The notes below the pieces were generated by a model that ran no database searches, was not told the origin of the DNA, and was given only the letters and a program-made list of their open reading frames with translations. Both the position numbers and the translations under genes were made by a program. This document shows positions 1-5,747 of a stretch of DNA of 5,752 bases, in pieces (the stretch's first letter is position 1; each line of letters starts with the position of its first letter). This DNA is from Acidimicrobiia bacterium (GTDB lineage: Bacteria > Actinomycetota > Acidimicrobiia > Acidimicrobiales > Ilumatobacteraceae): the NCBI GenBank assembly GCA_010030605.1, contig RHCK01000118.1, positions 1-5,752 on the forward strand, read 5' to 3'.

Positions 1-195
1 CACCACCACGTTGCGCCCTTGAACACTGTTCGCGGCGAACCAGTCGTTGGTGTGCAACGGGTGATGGTTCATGGTGATCATGCAAAAGAGATGATCGTCG
101 TACTCGGTGATGGTCTTGCCCGGCCAATGCCGGTACACATCGCCGACGATGAAATCCTCGAGGTGACGACCAAAGGGGCGTTCGTGAACGGTCAT
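1..195 (-). CDS. MaoC-family acyl-CoA hydratase, N-terminal part (possibly the mesaconyl-CoA hydratase step)
   Basis: This is the first 65 codons of a protein that continues beyond the left edge. Translated from the ATG at 195-193 it begins MTVHERPFGRHLEDF and contains VGDVYRHWPGKTITEYDDH (residues 17-35) and MNHHPLHTNDWFA (42-54). Proteins with an EDF-x-VGD opening, a strand with T-I-T-E-x-D and an H-x-x-x-P-L-H-x-N/D helix are MaoC-type hot-dog hydratases acting on enoyl-CoA thioesters in the cytoplasm. Recalled resemblance is to the actinobacterial hydratases encoded near methylsuccinyl-CoA dehydrogenase, so hydration of mesaconyl-CoA is a reasonable inference, but not proven from 65 residues. 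The usual catalytic Asp position of the hydratase motif is Asn43 here; His48 is kept. The start lies 10 nt after the stop of the membrane-protein gene, so it is probably co-transcribed. I see no strong Shine-Dalgarno sequence before it. Confidence 0.85.
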   Translation of the reverse strand, partial: MTVHERPFGRHLEDFIVGDVYRHWPGKTITEYDDHLFCMITMNHHPLHTNDWFAANSVQGRNVVV

Positions 196-205
196 GACGA
201 CGAAA

Positions 206-1555
206 CTAGCCGTGTCGCGGAGAACCACCGTCATCCGAGTCGTCACGATCGACACCCGAATCGTCGTCGAACATGCCCGGATCCACGGCACCGGTCCACG
301 GGGTCATGGACTGCGCCTCGAGCTCGTCACGCTCACGTTGACGTCGTTCGGCCAATAGGCGTTCGGTTTGCGCCTCGTCGCGCGCACTGGACGATGGTGC
401 ACGAATCTGGCCGGTTCGTTCCTTGGCGGGATATCGCTCGGAGAAGTCGAGAATGCTCTCTTCGGCGACGCCTGCCGTGGCCACCACGTCGCGCAACGGC
501 TCGAGTTTCTCGCGCCCAATGGCCCACGGCCCGACGCGCAAGGACAGATACATCGCCCCTCCAATGAGGATGGGTAACCAATACTGCGCGATGCGGTACG
601 ACAACACGCCGACCACCGCCGTGGCTCGCGGCAATCCGAATCCGACGAGCACCGGCACGTAGGTGGCTTCCACCACACCCAAACCACCGGGAGTGATGGG
701 GATGGCCGCGAGCACGTTGGCCAAACCGAAGGCCACGATCAAACCGTCGACCGACAACGAACCACCGAAAGAACGCAGGAACACCCACAATGCGGCGGCA
801 TCGATCAACCAGTTCGCGGCCGCCCAACCAACGAGGCGACGCAGCAGTGCACGGTCGGCCGACAGTTCTTGCATGCGTCCACCGATGTGTCGCACCGCCT
901 CGCCCGCACGGTCCTCGTTCAAATGCAACCGACGCGCCACCGAACGCAGAAGTTTCTCGGACCGTTCCTGACCCTCGATGAGTCCAACGATGATGGCGAC
1001 GGCGATTCCCATCAGGATGATGCCGGCGATGGCCGCGGTTCCGTAGATCGGGTTCACACCGCGAATCGGAATCGAGATGATGAGTCCCGACCACAAGATG
1101 AGGTTCAGCACCACGGCCGACGCGAGACCCGAGGTGGCCAACGCGAAGCCAGCATCCGGACCGGGAATACCGGCGACGGTCAGGAGGCGATAACCGAGCG
1201 CCGAGCCCGCGGCACTTCCGCCGGGAACCAGACTGGACAGAGCGCGCGTCGACAACTGAATGCGAAACAGTCGCCACGTGGGCAGGTGATCGGCCACCGA
1301 ACCGAGGGCCGCCTTGGTCATGGCCGAATAACAGAACAACGCGACCAGTTCGAGTCCCAGTCCGAGCACCAGCAACCCGGGCTTCACCTCGCTCAACTGA
1401 TCGACGGCGTTGCGCAGACCGGGAATGTTGAGGATGAGGAAGTAGACGACGGCGAGAGACGCCAGAACCTTGAAGGTGCGGATGACGGCCTTGCGACGAA
1501 TGCGACGGCGGAGGGAACCGCTGTCGTCGGCGACGCCCCCAACCGCTCCAGACAT
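206..1555 (-). CDS. UPF0104/YbhN-type flippase-like membrane protein (LPG synthase TM-region family) with charged C-terminal tail
   Basis: This 449-residue integral membrane protein has a short basic N-terminus (RRRIRRK, 16-22) and then hydrophobic segments near 28-45, 59-78, 138-163, 172-193, 243-262, 270-289, 298-318 and 325-340. The two family hallmarks are present: SLVPGGSAAG (108-117) and ITPGGLGVVEA (287-297), the latter followed by an S-Y-R-x-x-Q-Y-W-L-P helix (319-328). This matches the lysylphosphatidylglycerol synthase transmembrane region (PF03706; TIGR00374, flippase-like). The soluble aminoacyl-transferase domain of true MprF is absent, so lipid aminoacylation is unlikely. Lipid or isoprenoid-linked transport is the usual guess and the substrate is unknown. 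From about residue 345 the protein is a hydrophilic tail with a charged helix (397-415) and an acidic end (about 430-442). The ATG at 1555 is supported by a ribosome binding site. It sits 57 nt after the serine hydrolase gene and 10 nt before the MaoC gene. Confidence 0.9.
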   Translation of the reverse strand: MSGAVGGVADDSGSLRRRIRRKAVIRTFKVLASLAVVYFLILNIPGLRNAVDQLSEVKPGLLVLGLGLELVALFCYSAMTKAALGSVADHLPTWRLFRIQLSTRALSSLVPGGSAAGSALGYRLLTVAGIPGPDAGFALATSGLASAVVLNLILWSGLIISIPIRGVNPIYGTAAIAGIILMGIAVAIIVGLIEGQERSEKLLRSVARRLHLNEDRAGEAVRHIGGRMQELSADRALLRRLVGWAAANWLIDAAALWVFLRSFGGSLSVDGLIVAFGLANVLAAIPITPGGLGVVEATYVPVLVGFGLPRATAVVGVLSYRIAQYWLPILIGGAMYLSLRVGPWAIGREKLEPLRDVVATAGVAEESILDFSERYPAKERTGQIRAPSSSARDEAQTERLLAERRQRERDELEAQSMTPWTGAVDPGMFDDDSGVDRDDSDDGGSPRHG

Positions 1556-1561
1556 GCTCTA

Positions 1562-1567
1562 TTCCTA
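1562..1567 (-). promoter_or_regulatory. Ribosome binding site of the UPF0104-type gene
   Basis: On the minus strand TAGGAA lies six bases before the ATG at 1555-1553. It is the clearest Shine-Dalgarno sequence in the window and decides the start of the membrane-protein gene. The other genes here lack an equally good match. Confidence 0.6.
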
Positions 1568-1612
1568 GCAGTTTCGCCGAATGTGTTCGGTTACCTGCCG
1601 GCGAGCGGGGAC

Positions 1613-2689
1613 CTATTCGTTTCGTCCGAAGGGGTTCCCGAAAGCATCGACGATCGTCGAGAGATGGAGGTCGAGTTGCGGTTGGGTTTCGGCGACCCAT
1701 TTCCCCAGATGCACCACCACCAGATCGCGACTCGGATCGACGATGATGCGTTGACCTTCGTATCCGCAGGCCGCGATCACGTTCGACCGACCGTTCCAGT
1801 TCCACCAATGCCACGAGTAGCCATGCCCGTTGTCCGGATCGACCGCGTGCATGTCACTCGCCGTGGCGACCCATGACGCGGGAAGGATTCGACAATCGCC
1901 ACACGAACCGTCATGTAGGTACAAGAGTCCGAATCGGGCGAAGTCCCGGGCCGTGGCGTAAACGTAGGACGAACCGATGAAGGTGCCGGCGTCATCGAAA
2001 CGCGGAGTGGCAGATTCCATGCCGAGCGGACCGAACAACCGGTCGTGCATGAACGTGCGCACCGCTTCTCGACCACCCAACACCTCGCCGATGATGCGAC
2101 AGATGATGTTGGTGGTGCCCGACGAATACGACCACACCGACCCGGGTTCGTGTTTCGACGGACGCGAGCAGGCGTACGACGCCACGTCAGTCACGCCATC
2201 ACCGAACAGCATCGCGATCACGTCGGAGTTCACGTTCCCGGATTCGTCGATCACGTAGTCCTCGATGAAGTCGAGCCCGTCGCGCATACGCAACAAGTCC
2301 CTCAACGTGATGGCCGCACGCGTCGAGTCGCGCCACTCGGGGATGTTCACCGGAACATCGACATCGAGGCGACCTTCGTTCACGAGGATGCCGACGAGGG
2401 CGTGCGTGATGCTTTTGGCCATGCTCCACGAGATGAGCGTGGTGTCACGATCGACCGGGCCGCCCGGGCCGAACATGGTGTCGGGCTGGTGACCGTAACG
2501 TTCGCGGACGATTCGACCTCGATGAACCACGAGCGTGGCCAGCGACACCCCCGGCGGAGGTGCGGCACCACCGGTTCCGAACAAGTCGTCGAGCGCGCCG
2601 TCGAGTTGCGTCGTCGCCACCGACGCATCGGGTTCGGCGACTTCCCAATCTCGACCGGGGAAATTCGCGGTGACGTCACGTCCGTTCAC
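1613..2689 (-). CDS. Serine hydrolase of the beta-lactamase/penicillin-binding-protein fold (class C / EstB / NylB-like)
   Basis: This 358-residue protein has the active-site layout of family PF00144. The nucleophile motif is S-M-A-K (Ser89, Lys92) within ISWSMAKSITHALVG, the Y-x-S motif is Tyr188-Ser-Ser190 (WSYSSGTTN), and a GYEGQ segment (309-313) stands where related esterases and amidases carry a G-x-G-G-Q or H-x-G third motif. DLLRMRDGLDF (131-141) is also typical. The family includes esterases, 6-aminohexanoate-dimer hydrolases and D-aminopeptidases, so the substrate cannot be named. There is no N-terminal signal peptide, so it is probably cytoplasmic and less likely to be a cell-wall or secreted beta-lactamase. 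A tryptophan-rich stretch (YSWHWWNWNG, 291-300) lies just before the third motif. The start is GTG at 2689-2687 and overlaps the LOG stop by four bases (GTGA), which suggests translational coupling. The stop is TAG at 1615-1613. Confidence 0.9.
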   Translation of the reverse strand: MNGRDVTANFPGRDWEVAEPDASVATTQLDGALDDLFGTGGAAPPPGVSLATLVVHRGRIVRERYGHQPDTMFGPGGPVDRDTTLISWSMAKSITHALVGILVNEGRLDVDVPVNIPEWRDSTRAAITLRDLLRMRDGLDFIEDYVIDESGNVNSDVIAMLFGDGVTDVASYACSRPSKHEPGSVWSYSSGTTNIICRIIGEVLGGREAVRTFMHDRLFGPLGMESATPRFDDAGTFIGSSYVYATARDFARFGLLYLHDGSCGDCRILPASWVATASDMHAVDPDNGHGYSWHWWNWNGRSNVIAACGYEGQRIIVDPSRDLVVVHLGKWVAETQPQLDLHLSTIVDAFGNPFGRNE

Positions 2690-3297
2690 AACGCACTTCG
2701 CTTCGATGTCACGTCCAGATCACTCAACTTTCCTTCCACCGCCGGAGCTGGCCCGGTGGCGATGTCGACGGCTTCGCGCGAGGTGGTGGCGAGTCGCAAC
2801 ATCGGACGGAACTTCTCTCTCACGAAGCCCGAATCGATCATGTGATCGAGAGCGGTCATCAACAGCGTGAAGTAGTCGGCCACGTTGTAGAACACCACCG
2901 GCTTGGCGATGAGCCCCAACTGATTCCAAGTGAGGATTTCGAAGACCTCGTCCAGAGTGCCGAAGCCGCCGGGCAGCACGATGAACCCCGTCGACAACTC
3001 GTCCATACGCGCCTTGCGCTCATGCATCGAGCCCACCACGTCCAGATGATCCAGACCAACGTGGGCGGTCTCGGCGCGCACCAGATGTTCGGGGATCACC
3101 CCGTGAACGTGTCCGCCGTTGTCGAGTACCCCGTCGGCGACCAACCCCATCAGGCCGATCCGACCCCCGCCGTACACCAACCCCACACCACGCGTGGCCA
3201 ACTCGCGCCCCAGATCGGTGGCCGCGACCGCGAAACGCGGGTCGAGACCCGAACTCGATCCGCAATACACGCACACTTTCGGGGTCGGCGAGCTCAC
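2686..3297 (-). CDS. LOG-family protein, cytokinin riboside 5'-monophosphate phosphoribohydrolase type (TIGR00730)
   Basis: This is a cytoplasmic Rossmann-like protein of 203 residues from the preferred GTG start at 3297. It carries all family signatures: KVCVYCGSSSG near the N-terminus, the phosphate-binding loop YGGGRIGLMG, the SMHERKARM segment with the conserved Arg, and the diagnostic LPGGFGTLDE (P-G-G-x-G-T-x-x-E), followed by EILTWNQLGLIAKPVVFYN. In this family the Arg and the motif Glu serve N-glycosidic hydrolysis of nucleoside 5'-monophosphates, releasing the free base and ribose 5-phosphate. In bacteria without plant contact the physiological role is usually unknown. The open frame extends six codons further to a TTG at 3315, which would give 209 residues. 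I prefer GTG because it gives the usual short lead before the first beta strand. Neither start has a good Shine-Dalgarno sequence. It is the first gene of the minus-strand row and overlaps the serine hydrolase start by four bases. Confidence 0.92.
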   Translation of the reverse strand: MSSPTPKVCVYCGSSSGLDPRFAVAATDLGRELATRGVGLVYGGGRIGLMGLVADGVLDNGGHVHGVIPEHLVRAETAHVGLDHLDVVGSMHERKARMDELSTGFIVLPGGFGTLDEVFEILTWNQLGLIAKPVVFYNVADYFTLLMTALDHMIDSGFVREKFRPMLRLATTSREAVDIATGPAPAVEGKLSDLDVTSKRSAL

Positions 3298-3414
3298 CCG
3301 ACCATCGTCGCACAATCGCCCGTCGCACGAAGGTGACGACTGACCATCCGAACTGACTCGGCCCCCGCGACCCGACTTCCCGTGGCACCAGGGGTGATCG
3401 GTAGCGTTCCCTGC
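3298..3414. promoter_or_regulatory. Divergent intergenic region between the LOG gene and the acyl-CoA dehydrogenase gene
   Basis: About 117 bp separate the two preferred GTG starts, or 66 bp if the longest open frames are used. Promoters for the minus-strand row and for the dehydrogenase must lie in or near this stretch. Towards the dehydrogenase a TAGCGT -10 candidate is visible. Towards the LOG gene the best I see is GACGAT just before the GTG, which is weak. I found no clear operator palindrome. Confidence 0.45.
3402..3407 (+). promoter_or_regulatory. Candidate -10 element for leaderless transcription of the dehydrogenase gene
   Basis: TAGCGT fits the actinobacterial TANNNT -10 pattern and ends seven bases before the GTG at 3415-3417. 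Transcription would then begin at or next to the start codon, giving a leaderless mRNA. This agrees with the lack of a Shine-Dalgarno sequence before that GTG. I see no good -35 element at 16-19 bp. Support is by pattern only. Confidence 0.35.
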
Positions 3415-5040
3415 GTGACCGGATCCCAGAACCCCTCGATCTCCCCCGACCTGCAGACCGCCGCCGAGGTCATCGACCTGGCGTCACGGGCCATCGGCAA
3501 GGGACTGAAGCATCTCTCGTCCATCGGTGGCGCCGACGTGCATCAGGTGTTGGCCTATGACCTGGCTCATGCCGCCTCGGCCGTGGAGACCGCGCGTTCG
3601 ATGCTCGACTACGGCGCCAAGGGTGACCACGAGGGACTCATCACCTGCGCGTACACCGCCGACATGGCGCACGACCTGATGTCGAAGTTGATCGGACGCG
3701 AATCGTTGTGGGGCCTCGACGCGAATCCGTTGGCCGCCGCCGTTCCGTTCATCGGCACGTATCGCGATCCGGAATTCGTGGCCTCGCTCGCCGACATCCA
3801 AGGTCCCCGTCATCTCGACGAGGACTTCGAGATGGTTCAAGACACGTTCCGCGCGTTCGCCGAGAAGGTGATCGCTCCCCGTGCCGAACACGTTCACCGG
3901 TTCAACGAGGACGTGCCCGAAGAGATCATCAGTGGCCTCGCCGAGATGGGCGCGTTCGGACTGTCGGTGCCGGTCGAGTACGGCGGGTTCTCCGAAGGTG
4001 GCGAAGGCGAGTACCTCGCGATGGTCGTGGCCACCGAGGAACTCAGCCGAGGCAGCTTGGGCATCGGTGGATCGCTGATCACTCGACCCGAGATCCTCAC
4101 CCGCGCGTTGGTGAAGGGTGGAACGGAAGCACAGAAGGCGGAATGGTTGCCGAAGTTGGCCACCGCCGAGGTGATGGCGGCGGTCGCGGTCACCGAACCG
4201 GACTACGGAAGCGACGTGGCGGGCCTGAAGGTCACGGCGACTCCCGCCGAGGGACCCGATGGTGCAGCTGGTTACGTCATCAACGGTGTGAAGACGTGGT
4301 GCACGTTCGCTGGTCGCGCCGACGTGCTGATGTTGTTGGCGCGCACCGACCCCGATCGCAGCAAGACCCACAAGGGATTGAGCCTGTTCATCGTGCCCAA
4401 GCCCCGCGGAGAGGCTCATGGTTTCGAATTCACGCAGCAAGTTCGCGCCGACGGTTCGACGGGAAAGATGGAAGGTCGTCCGATCGACACCATCGGTTAT
4501 CGCGGAATGCACTCGTACGAAATCGCCCTCGACAACTGGTGGGTGCCGGCCACCAACCTCATCGGTGAGGAGAGCGGACTGGGCAAGGGTTTCTACTACC
4601 AGATGGAAGGATTCGAGAACGGTCGACTGCAGACCGCTGCGCGCGCGGTGGGCGTGATGCAGGCCGCGTACGAAGCCGCCTACGACCATGCGCACAACCG
4701 CAACGTGTTCGGCAAGAACATCTCCGAATACCAGTTGACCCGCGTGAAGTTGGGTCGCATGGCGGTGCTCATTCAGGCCGGTCGTCAGTTCAGCTACCAG
4801 GTGGCGCGTTTGATGGCCAAGGGCGTGGGCACCACCGAAGCCAGCATGGTGAAGGCGTACGTGTGCAAGGCCGCCGAATGGGTCAGTCGCGAAGCCATGC
4901 AGATTCACGGTGGTTACGGCTACGCCGAGGAGTACTCGGTCAGTCGTCTGTTCGTGGATGCTCGCGTGTTGAGCATCTTCGAGGGCGCCGACGAGACCCT
5001 GTGTCTCAAGGTCATCGCCCGACGACTCACCGAGAAGTGA
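3415..5040 (+). CDS. mcd: Acyl-CoA dehydrogenase with N-terminal helical extension, probable (2S)-methylsuccinyl-CoA dehydrogenase
   Basis: This FAD-dependent cytoplasmic enzyme has 541 residues from GTG 3415. The first 125 or so residues form an alanine-rich, probably all-helical extension not found in ordinary acyl-CoA dehydrogenases of about 380-400 residues. The canonical domains follow: the N-terminal helical domain from about 134 (LDEDFEMVQDTFRAF), the flavin/substrate loop VTEPDYGSD (259-267), the beta domain with IGYRGMHSYE (360-369), the helix ENGRLQTAARAVG (401-413), RNVFGKNI, QIHGGYGYAEEY (496-507) and IFEGADETL. Glu523 of EGADET occupies the catalytic-base position of the medium/short-chain family. 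Length, extension, YRGMHSYE and EGADET together resemble methylsuccinyl-CoA dehydrogenase, which forms mesaconyl-CoA in the ethylmalonyl-CoA pathway. A MaoC hydratase in the same window supports this. The open frame allows earlier GTG starts at 3382 (552 residues) and 3394; I prefer 3415 for its promoter spacing. A general acyl-CoA dehydrogenase remains the alternative. Confidence 0.93.
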   Translation: MTGSQNPSISPDLQTAAEVIDLASRAIGKGLKHLSSIGGADVHQVLAYDLAHAASAVETARSMLDYGAKGDHEGLITCAYTADMAHDLMSKLIGRESLWGLDANPLAAAVPFIGTYRDPEFVASLADIQGPRHLDEDFEMVQDTFRAFAEKVIAPRAEHVHRFNEDVPEEIISGLAEMGAFGLSVPVEYGGFSEGGEGEYLAMVVATEELSRGSLGIGGSLITRPEILTRALVKGGTEAQKAEWLPKLATAEVMAAVAVTEPDYGSDVAGLKVTATPAEGPDGAAGYVINGVKTWCTFAGRADVLMLLARTDPDRSKTHKGLSLFIVPKPRGEAHGFEFTQQVRADGSTGKMEGRPIDTIGYRGMHSYEIALDNWWVPATNLIGEESGLGKGFYYQMEGFENGRLQTAARAVGVMQAAYEAAYDHAHNRNVFGKNISEYQLTRVKLGRMAVLIQAGRQFSYQVARLMAKGVGTTEASMVKAYVCKAAEWVSREAMQIHGGYGYAEEYSVSRLFVDARVLSIFEGADETLCLKVIARRLTEK

Positions 5041-5463
5041 TCAGGAGCTCTTGATCACGGCGATCACCGCGTAGTCACTGCTGCGCACCGGTTCGCCACC
5101 CAACGTGGACGCCGGCATGGTGTCGCCGTCCCAGTTCGTCCAGGTCTCGGCCAGGTTCGCGCCGAGCTCTCGGGCATCGCGAACGAAATCGGTCCAGAGA
5201 TACGCGTCCTCGCGAAGTTCCTGCGACCAACCGCACACCAGCAGCCCCCCGGCAGCCAGATGACGCACCAGGTTGTGAACGATCGCCGTCTGCGAACCCG
5301 GGGCACAGAAATTCAGAATGTTTCCGGCCATCACGATCACGTCGTATCCGTCGTCGGCATCGATGACGTCGTCGAGTTTCGCGAGGTCGCCCACCAACCA
5401 TCGAATAGCGGATGACTTGGCTCGCGCGCGTTCGACCATGTCGGGGTCGAGGTCGATCGCGTG
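5041..5463 (-). CDS. C-terminal part of a class I SAM-dependent methyltransferase, missing its SAM-loop half
   Basis: The supported methyltransferase sequence starts at HAIDLDPDMVERARAK (His codon 5463-5461), which is the acidic-loop strand that follows motif I. It continues through RWLVGDLAKLDD, YDVIVMAGNILNF and LVRHLAAGGLLVCGW to DYAVIAVIKSS and a TGA at 5043-5041. The glycine-rich SAM loop that should come immediately before is absent on this strand. The frame stays open upstream to an ATG at 5592, but those 43 or so residues (MDSQRWSYFTRST...) show no methyltransferase features. They are the antisense of the plus-strand N-terminal half, so I do not include them. No start codon can be assigned with confidence. 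As it stands the product would not bind SAM. Its stop abuts the dehydrogenase stop with no gap. The substrate is unknown. This is either a disrupted gene or one split by an assembly artefact. Confidence 0.75.
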   Translation of the reverse strand, partial: HAIDLDPDMVERARAKSSAIRWLVGDLAKLDDVIDADDGYDVIVMAGNILNFCAPGSQTAIVHNLVRHLAAGGLLVCGWSQELREDAYLWTDFVRDARELGANLAETWTNWDGDTMPASTLGGEPVRSSDYAVIAVIKSS

Positions 5464-5747
5464 AAGAGTTTGACTGAATTGTTGTGAGCGTGTCGTCGTG
5501 AGCAACGTGCCGGGTTCCGAGGTGTCGGAACGATGGGTGGAATGGCGACGCACGGTCGATCTTGTGAAGTACGACCAACGTTGGGAATCCATGGCGGCGC
5601 GAGGAGAGAACGTTCACGGTGAAGCCGATGCCGTGACGCGATTGATCGAGCGACACGTGGTCGATCGGGTTGGTGCTGACGGACCACGGGTTTGTCACGT
5701 GCTCGACGCCGGTTGCGGCACCGGTCGTCTCGCGGTCGAACTCGAAC
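5445..5747. repeat. Imperfect inverted repeat flanking the flipped methyltransferase segment (5445-5464 / 5728-5747)
   Basis: Aligned by eye, 5445-5464 and the reverse complement of 5728-5747 match at 16 of 20 positions. The arms lie at the inferred left junction and near the right edge, where an inversion boundary is expected. Both arms are coding and consist largely of GTCGA-type sequence common in this DNA, so chance similarity is quite possible. Confidence 0.25.
5464..5475. other. Inferred inversion or chimera junction within the methyltransferase gene
   Basis: To the left the minus strand encodes the C-terminal half of a methyltransferase. To the right the plus strand shows the start region and N-terminal half of what looks like the same protein. 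The switch must fall just upstream of the His codon at 5463. Residues Q-T-L before it could still be native, and a plus-frame stop lies at 5471-5473, so the junction is placed within about a dozen bases. Confidence 0.5.

Noticed and set aside
19..567. Plus-strand open frame over the left edge
   Set aside because: It is antisense to the MaoC and membrane-protein genes. Its early residues look protein-like only because they mirror a real coding region; the rest is Arg-rich.
1577..1590. Small hairpin CCGAA-TGTG-TTCGG between the serine hydrolase and membrane-protein genes
   Set aside because: The stem is only 5 bp and no T-run follows on either strand, so it is not credible as a terminator; the genes look co-transcribed.
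333..1814. Long open frame on the minus strand (493 codons) in another frame over the membrane-protein gene
   Set aside because: It is very Arg/His/Ser-rich and overlaps two well-supported genes in a different frame; it is a shadow frame.
869..1876. Long open frame on the plus strand (335 codons)
   Set aside because: It is antisense to the membrane-protein and serine hydrolase genes, has biased low-complexity composition and shows no recognisable motif; long antisense frames are common in GC-rich coding DNA.
3484..4908. Long open frame on the minus strand (474 codons) opposite the dehydrogenase
   Set aside because: The plus-strand frame has full dehydrogenase motifs; the antisense translation is His- and Arg-rich with no domain features.
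5052..5066. TGATC-ACGGC-GATCA hairpin near the dehydrogenase end
   Set aside because: It is a 5-bp stem inside the methyltransferase coding sequence with no T-run; chance is the simplest reading.
5484..5492. TTGTGAGCG-like bases (5483-5490 region) resembling half of a lac operator
   Set aside because: The resemblance is to one half-site only, with no symmetric partner and no LacI-type gene nearby; it is coincidence.
5464..5592. Extension of the minus-strand methyltransferase to an ATG at 5592
   Set aside because: The added residues carry no methyltransferase features and are the antisense of the plus-strand N-terminal half; the SAM loop is encoded on the other strand.
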